From an uncultured Pirellulaceae bacterium (GTDB lineage: Bacteria; Planctomycetota; Planctomycetia; Pirellulales; Pirellulaceae), in assembly GCA_938084685.1 (NCBI GenBank), contig CALKGE010000001.1, forward strand, positions 434,001-498,000: a DNA stretch of 64,000 bases. The letters are read 5' to 3'. Of the stretch, positions 58,480 to 64,000 are shown one piece after another. The notes under the pieces are model-generated. The model was not told where the DNA came from, did not search any database, and worked only from the letters and a program-made list of their open reading frames with translations. The position numbers and the translations under genes are program-made. Position 1 is the first letter of the stretch. Each line of letters starts with the position of its first letter.

Positions 58480-60228
58480 TTATTGTGAGATGTACTGGAA
58501 GTACTCATCAAACTGAGGTGTTCTGGCAAACTCTCGCAGTTCAGGTAGCGCCTGCAGGTCCATTTCAACTCCTAGATCATGCAGTTTTTTGAGGCCTTCC
58601 AGAATCGCGTCGTTATCGCCGTCGATAAAGGCGATGTCCATCATGGCCAAGTATACGTGCGGCATATCCGGATCCGCTTTTTTGGCCGCTTCCAGAAACT
58701 GTTTGGCTTGATCCACATCTTCCATGAGGCGGCAGGTATCCGCTTTCAGAATCAGCAGGTAAGGGACTCCGCCCACCGACTTGTCGAGTATATCTACGGA
58801 AGCCAACGCCTCCTTCAGTTGATTGCTGAGAATGTGATAGTCAATCATGAGGATTGGCAGTGCTTTGTCGTTGGGATGGAATTTCCTAAAATCAGCCAAC
58901 GCGTCCAGGTAGGGCTTCTCATTTTGAACATTACCGAGATCGTCAAAGCTCATCAGCGTCGACGCAGCATTGATTCGACTCATTAGCATGTTTTTATCCC
59001 GCTTCAATTTATCTGGCAGTTGATTGTAAAGAGCCAGGATTTGCTGGAAATTCCCGGCCCGTACGGCTGAGTTCATGGAGACGATATGTTTGAAGTCGTC
59101 GGTGTTCGAACCTCCCAGGAATCTTGAAATGACCGACTGATCGATTTGTGAAGCTATTAGGACGAATGCACGGCGTAATGTCTGAGACATTCGTTCGCCC
59201 GTCAAATACACGAAGATATCGACAATTCTGACCTGGCCATTGATTTTGCTCAGCATCAATTTGTGGTAGTTGATTCCACCGTCTTCGCCCCCTAGCTGAA
59301 AACGAAACAGAGCTGTGCGAAAACCATCGAGTTCACGGAAACGGAGGAACTGATAGCCGCCGCCGCCACCGACGGGCTGGCCAAATTGATCCTGCCCACC
59401 AAAGATGGCGGCGTCAATCTCTTTAACCATTCCGTTCGTAATTCCAATGCTCACACCTGTTTGAAACCCGCTCACGGCCTGATTCATCTGCGTTGTATTG
59501 CTGTCGGAAACGTACGGTCGCAGCGCGATGTCACACATCGCTTTAGTATCTATCAGGTTTCCAAATGCTTGGGCACTTCGACTGTCGAGACCATTATTTA
59601 TTAAATCAACTAACTGTTGAGCCTCCTGTTCACTTACCATCGTTGCCTGAGCAAATTCAGGTGGAGCGATTTCCTCTGTCGAGGAAGCGACGGCCAAGCT
59701 TTTACCGTCAGGCCCCTGATTTAACAGGAAGACAGTGAGACACCCAGCAATGACCAGGACCGAAGTCACACAAATTCCAATCATCATATTGCGACTGGAA
59801 TTCTTACTACTGCGACGACGTGCCGGTCCAGCTGCTGGCTGTGCTGTAGCAGTTGGTGCCGACGGAGTATTCATGTGAAAAGGACTGGCTGGCAAAGCTG
59901 AAGGAAGCTGAGGCAATGCTGGGCCTGCCTGAGGTGCTTGAGTTAGCGCATCGATTGGTTGTGCAGTAGGTGGAAGTGGGGCTGCGGCAGGAGGACTTGC
60001 TGTCGGCATTGCCAGTGGGCTCGGCAGGGGAGCGGCAACAGGCGGGGTCGGAGCGGCAACAGGTGGAGTCGGAAGGGCGACAGGTGGGTTTGGGTGCGCT
60101 GGTGCCACTGTCTGGTGATCAGGTATGACTAGCGGCGCTTTACATTTTGGACAAGCGGCTTGACGGCCTGCGAATTGCTGAGGAACTTGAAATGTTGCGC
60201 CACATCGGCAGGAAACGTGAATGGCCAT
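58480..60228 (-). CDS. Membrane protein with N-terminal zinc ribbon, Pro/Ala-rich linker, TM helix and TPR-like C-terminus
   Basis: CRCGATFQVPQQFAGRQAACPKCKAPLVIP; P/A-rich segment; TM (NMMIGICVTSVLVIAGCLTVFLL). Confidence 0.7.
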   Translation of the reverse strand: MAIHVSCRCGATFQVPQQFAGRQAACPKCKAPLVIPDHQTVAPAHPNPPVALPTPPVAAPTPPVAAPLPSPLAMPTASPPAAAPLPPTAQPIDALTQAPQAGPALPQLPSALPASPFHMNTPSAPTATAQPAAGPARRRSSKNSSRNMMIGICVTSVLVIAGCLTVFLLNQGPDGKSLAVASSTEEIAPPEFAQATMVSEQEAQQLVDLINNGLDSRSAQAFGNLIDTKAMCDIALRPYVSDSNTTQMNQAVSGFQTGVSIGITNGMVKEIDAAIFGGQDQFGQPVGGGGGYQFLRFRELDGFRTALFRFQLGGEDGGINYHKLMLSKINGQVRIVDIFVYLTGERMSQTLRRAFVLIASQIDQSVISRFLGGSNTDDFKHIVSMNSAVRAGNFQQILALYNQLPDKLKRDKNMLMSRINAASTLMSFDDLGNVQNEKPYLDALADFRKFHPNDKALPILMIDYHILSNQLKEALASVDILDKSVGGVPYLLILKADTCRLMEDVDQAKQFLEAAKKADPDMPHVYLAMMDIAFIDGDNDAILEGLKKLHDLGVEMDLQALPELREFARTPQFDEYFQYISQ

Positions 60229-60231
60229 AGT

Positions 60232-61485
60232 TTACCCCGGTTTTTGAGGGTTTTCGGTTCTTGTATCAATCCACTTATCTTCCTGAAAGTGTTTGCCGTA
60301 AACTCCATAGTCATTGAACCAGAATTTCTTGGCAAGCCGATAGGCAAGGTTCTTTTCAGGGATTTCCTTGCCGGGATTGTATTGGGATGGTCGGATTTCC
60401 ATTTCCTCAAGTTCTTTAACTGCTTCGCCCCGGATAGTGGTATCTTTCGCGCCATGCCTTTCGGCCAAGTCTTTGAGTAGATCAGGTCGCTCGAGAATAA
60501 TACATCCGCGCGTACTCTCCGCGGCCACTTTCCGGAAGTCCGTCAGGAACTCTGATTGATTAAAGATTTCTTTCAGAGGTCGATCATCGTAAATCGACTC
60601 CTTGGAGAACTGGATAATGGGGCACGGTTCAATGTCGCCCCAGGGACTGATGTGATGGGTGAATCCAGTTGCTGCCGGGCAGAGTGCATTGCCTTCCCCA
60701 TCGTGATAGGCATCTATCATGACGATCGGTTTTTTGGCTCGCGTTTCCACGACAAATTTGCGAACGTTGTATTGCTGTTCTGGCGTGAGTGCCAGCTCGG
60801 GACAGGCATCTGGGCCGACTGGGCGATAGATGTGATACCAGCCGTACATCACGCCCAGTTCAATCAGGCGATCAATCCAGGCCTCGTTGACCAGGTCCTC
60901 ATAGTTTGTCTGGCAGACACTGGTACAGACTCCGGTCAGCAATCCAGCATCCAGACAATTGTGCAGTCCTTCCATCGTGTCGTTCAGGACCTGGAGTTTT
61001 CCACGACGTTCGTTGGAGACAATTTCTGTCCCTTCGACGCTAATGAGCGGTGTGGCATTGCCAAGGCGACTCAGTTCCTGAGCGACCTCTTTGGTGATGA
61101 AATGACCGTTGGTAAAGATTTGAAAGTAGACATCCCGGTTGTCTTCAAGAATCTGCAGGATTTCTTTATGTAAAAAGGGTTCGCCTCCCAGCAGGCCAAA
61201 AAACGCGTTCCCCATCTCCTTTGCTTCACCAATGATGCCGTTCATTTTGTCGACATCGATCTTTTCCTGTTTGGCGGCAACATCCACCCAGCACCCCTGG
61301 CAGCGGAGGTTACAGCTGTTGATGATCGAGATATACAAAAATGGAGGAAAGAATTCTCCCTGCTTGAGTCGTTTTTTATGCTTTTGGACAGAGCGAATAC
61401 CCTTAATACCGGCTTTATAAGCCAGATTCCACAAGAGTCGCTTGTTGGTATGAAACAACAAGCGTTTTGCCATTTTGAAGTACAT
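60232..61485 (-). CDS. Radical SAM protein
   Basis: ISIINSCNLRCQGCWVDV (CxxxCxxC), GLLGGEPFLHKEILQIL. Confidence 0.9.
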   Translation of the reverse strand: MYFKMAKRLLFHTNKRLLWNLAYKAGIKGIRSVQKHKKRLKQGEFFPPFLYISIINSCNLRCQGCWVDVAAKQEKIDVDKMNGIIGEAKEMGNAFFGLLGGEPFLHKEILQILEDNRDVYFQIFTNGHFITKEVAQELSRLGNATPLISVEGTEIVSNERRGKLQVLNDTMEGLHNCLDAGLLTGVCTSVCQTNYEDLVNEAWIDRLIELGVMYGWYHIYRPVGPDACPELALTPEQQYNVRKFVVETRAKKPIVMIDAYHDGEGNALCPAATGFTHHISPWGDIEPCPIIQFSKESIYDDRPLKEIFNQSEFLTDFRKVAAESTRGCIILERPDLLKDLAERHGAKDTTIRGEAVKELEEMEIRPSQYNPGKEIPEKNLAYRLAKKFWFNDYGVYGKHFQEDKWIDTRTENPQKPG

Positions 61486-61715
61486 GGAACTGGGTGACCC
61501 GGAAGAGGGTGAATCGGGAATAAAAAACTGTATGTTTCCAGTATACCCGCCGTCCAGCCGTTTAGCACCTCATGGATGATTCCTGCCGTGGAACATGCCT
61601 GTTTCGGGCTTTGCAAGTCGCAAGGGGCGTGATAGTTTAAACGATTCACAATGTTGGATTCCTGTTGACCAAGAGGTCTGCAGCGATTACCTGGTTATTT
61701 ACCTTGGAAAAAACA

Positions 61716-61814
61716 ATGGCTAAACCAAACCACAAAATCAAAAAAGCGAACCATGGTCGTCGGCCGGCCAGTTCCAAAGCGCGCAAGGCAAAACGTAAGC
61801 ACATCAAGACTTAA
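61716..61814 (+). CDS. Very small Lys/Arg-rich protein (32 aa)
   Basis: ATG 61716 to TAA 61814: MAKPNHKIKKANHGRRPASSKARKAKRKHIKT. Below the ORF-track length cutoff; composition resembles small ribosome-associated proteins. Confidence 0.6.
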   Translation: MAKPNHKIKKANHGRRPASSKARKAKRKHIKT

Positions 61815-61870
61815 GAGTCTGAGCTGATTGGTTTCCTGATACAGGTTTCACAGCCGTCAGGAATTAACGG

Positions 61871-62419
61871 GTGTTGCCTGATTACAAAGGACGACGAAAG
61901 TTGGCAGATAAAGAACTACTCTTTGATCTCGATTCGATCGATTTAAATCAATCCATCGCAGACATTGAAGAAATCCGTTCGTTTAATCCTCAGCGTTTTG
62001 AAATGGAACAGTTGTCAGGCGTTCTGTATCAGAGTCTGGAAGAGGGTGTGGCGGTGGCCTACAAGGACATCACCGAAGATGACTTTTGGACTCGGGGACA
62101 CATGCCCAACATGCCATTGATGCCAGGCGTGATCATGCTGGAGGCTTGTGCTCAGGCCTGCAGTTACTTCTGTCAGAAGAATGATATCCTGGGAGCAGAT
62201 ATGCTCGGGTTCGGTGGTCTTGATGAAGTGCGTTTTCGTGATCCGGTCACTCCTGGTGATCGTCTGATCGTCATCTGCAGGCTGATCAAAGCCCGCCGAA
62301 ATCGCATGGTTATTTGTAAGTTCCAGGGGGTCGTCAATGGCAGCCTGGCCGTGGAAGGTGTTCTTCGCGGTATTCCAATTCCCACAGAGCAGTTACAAGC
62401 TGCTTTAAATTCCAAGTAA
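61871..62419 (+). CDS. FabZ-like beta-hydroxyacyl-ACP dehydratase (hotdog)
   Basis: RGHMPNMPLMPGVIMLEACAQ, the FabZ active-site pattern; GTG start at 61871 or a later start. Confidence 0.85.
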   Translation: MLPDYKGRRKLADKELLFDLDSIDLNQSIADIEEIRSFNPQRFEMEQLSGVLYQSLEEGVAVAYKDITEDDFWTRGHMPNMPLMPGVIMLEACAQACSYFCQKNDILGADMLGFGGLDEVRFRDPVTPGDRLIVICRLIKARRNRMVICKFQGVVNGSLAVEGVLRGIPIPTEQLQAALNSK

Positions 62420-62448
62420 TGCTGCTCGGTTCAGCCTGCTGAATTCTC

Positions 62449-63093
62449 ATGGGTCGTCGCGCACTACCAAAACTCAACCCCTCGTTGGAGTATTCGGCCT
62501 ATTACGGTGAGATTGGCAGTTTACCTGATGACTGGGATGTCAGTTCGATTTTTGATCCGGCGGTTCCGCTGGAAGTAGAACTGGGAAGTGGTAAAGGGTT
62601 GTTCATGACAACCGCTGCGGGTCTGCATCCCGAGCGTAATTATCTGGGGATTGAGATTCGCAAGAAGTACGCTCATTATTGTGCAGCCAAATTATCTGAG
62701 GCTGGTCGCGACAACGCCTACATGCTTCAGGGTGATGGATTGTTATTCTTCAGCAAGTACCTGCAGGACAAGTCTGTTGACGATGTGCACGTTTATTTCC
62801 CCGATCCCTGGTGGAAGTCCAAGCACCGTAAACGACGCGTGCTGAATTCATCCTTTCTGGAAGATGTCGTACGCGTGTTAAAGGACGAAGGCCGCTTTCA
62901 TTTCTGGACAGACGTTGAGGAGTATTTTCACTCAACGCTTGAATTGCTACGCGATTTTCCCATGCTGGAAGGCCCATTGGATGTCGAGCCGCGACCGGCT
63001 GAACATGACATGGACTATCAGACACATTACGAACGTCGCACTCGACGTTACGAACGACCGGTTTATCGCAGTCTGTATCTACTGCGTCGCTAG
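62449..63093 (+). CDS. trmB: tRNA (guanine-N7-)-methyltransferase
   Basis: VELGSGKGLFMTTAAGLHPERNYLGIEIRKKYA; VHVYFPDPWWKSKHRKRRVLNSSFLEDVVRVL. Confidence 0.94.
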   Translation: MGRRALPKLNPSLEYSAYYGEIGSLPDDWDVSSIFDPAVPLEVELGSGKGLFMTTAAGLHPERNYLGIEIRKKYAHYCAAKLSEAGRDNAYMLQGDGLLFFSKYLQDKSVDDVHVYFPDPWWKSKHRKRRVLNSSFLEDVVRVLKDEGRFHFWTDVEEYFHSTLELLRDFPMLEGPLDVEPRPAEHDMDYQTHYERRTRRYERPVYRSLYLLRR

Positions 63094-63106
63094 CGGGCAG
63101 GGGCAA

Positions 63107-64000
63107 TTAGTAAGCCCGTGCGTCGTTCTTTTCCATGAAGTTGATAAAAGACCGGTTGGCCACCCAGTTTCCTCCTGGGGTGGGATAATCCCCAGTAAAG
63201 TACCAATCCCCTGTGTGGTTTGGGCAGGCAGTGTGCAGTCCTTCGATGGACTGGTAGAGGATTTCGACTTCGGCATTCATGTCCGGTGGAGTGAGTATTT
63301 GAGCGATCCGCTGGGAAATTTCTTCCGGCGAGAAAGGTTGAAACAGTCGGTTGACATGATTTACGGTCTGGGCTCTTGGTTGCTGTTCTTCCTGCAGGCA
63401 GGCTTGGTATATGTCATCAAGGATATGCGTGTCACCCCGTTCACGAATCAATTCAACCGCCGCTTCGAAGGCTACAAAATCTGCCATCTTTGACATGTCG
63501 ATTCCATAACAGTCGGGAAACCGGATCTGGGGAGAAGAAGAGACGATAATAACTTTCTTCATTCCCAGGCGATCCAGAATTCGCAGGATGCTGGTTCGTA
63601 ACGTGGTCCCGCGGACGATGGAGTCATCGAGTACAACGAGCGTGTCCTGTGGGCCGACAATTCCATAGGTCGTGTCATAGACTTTGGCGACCAGGTCTTC
63701 GCGATCTGCGTCTGCAGTGATAAAGGTGCGCAACTTGGCATCTTTGGTCATCAGTTTTTCGACGCGTGGTTGTACGCTCAGCAGGTGATCGATTTCAGAC
63801 TGGTCCGCACCCTCGCTGATGGATTTGGCGACTTTCTGCATAACGTATTTACGAATCCCTTCCACCATGCCGTAGAACGCTGTTTCCGCAGTGTTGGGAA
63901 TATAGGAGAAGACCGTATGTTCCAGATCGTAATTAACTTTTTCAAGTACGCTTTCAGCCAGTGAGCTGCCCAGCTCTTTCCGTTCCCGATAGATATCGCT
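63107..64000 (-). CDS. purF: Amidophosphoribosyltransferase, C-terminal part; truncated by the right window edge
   Basis: LVVLDDSIVRGTTLRTSILRIL and FPDCYGIDMSKMADFVAFEAAVELI. The frame stays open upstream of the track ORF start (LGSSLAESVLEKVNYDLEHTVFSYIPNTAETAFYGMVEG). Confidence 0.93.
   Translation of the reverse strand, partial: SDIYRERKELGSSLAESVLEKVNYDLEHTVFSYIPNTAETAFYGMVEGIRKYVMQKVAKSISEGADQSEIDHLLSVQPRVEKLMTKDAKLRTFITADADREDLVAKVYDTTYGIVGPQDTLVVLDDSIVRGTTLRTSILRILDRLGMKKVIIVSSSPQIRFPDCYGIDMSKMADFVAFEAAVELIRERGDTHILDDIYQACLQEEQQPRAQTVNHVNRLFQPFSPEEISQRIAQILTPPDMNAEVEILYQSIEGLHTACPNHTGDWYFTGDYPTPGGNWVANRSFINFMEKNDARAY

Noticed and set aside
62915-63493. 192-aa plus-strand ORF
   Set aside because: Overlaps trmB in another frame and is antisense to purF.
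1-64000. CRISPR array, tRNA/rRNA genes, prophage or intact transposon
   Set aside because: No regularly spaced repeats, tRNA-like cloverleaf, rRNA, integrase or transposase was recognised on reading; a tRNAscan or Infernal run would settle the RNA question.

Overview
This 64 kb window appears to be ordinary chromosome from a planctomycete, based on DUF1549/DUF1553-type cytochromes, PSCyt1-WD40, DUF1080 and H4MPT-type C1 genes. It is dense with CDSs on both strands. I found no rRNA, tRNA, CRISPR array, phage or intact transposon. The left edge cuts a minus-strand glnE and the right edge cuts a minus-strand purF. Two regions stand out. (1) A Mo/W-cofactor and one-carbon region (about 11.7-28.3 kb) holds an aldehyde:ferredoxin-oxidoreductase-like gene with a MoaD-like partner, tandem purine nucleoside phosphorylases, and formylmethanofuran dehydrogenase-type subunits D, B, A and C interleaved with opposite-strand DinB and mobA genes, then a MoeA-periplasmic-binding-domain fusion and a second MoeA. 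The B subunit appears to keep the Fe-S cysteines and the metal-ligand cysteine. (2) A candidate terpenoid/meroterpenoid locus (about 52.7-62.4 kb) holds a frameshifted flavoprotein with halogenase-type motifs, a chorismate-lyase-like protein, a DUF116-polyprenyl synthetase fusion, a class II (squalene-hopene-cyclase-like) terpene cyclase with a DCDD motif, a zinc-ribbon protein, a radical SAM protein and a FabZ-like dehydratase. Family calls come from reading motifs by eye; no database search was run.
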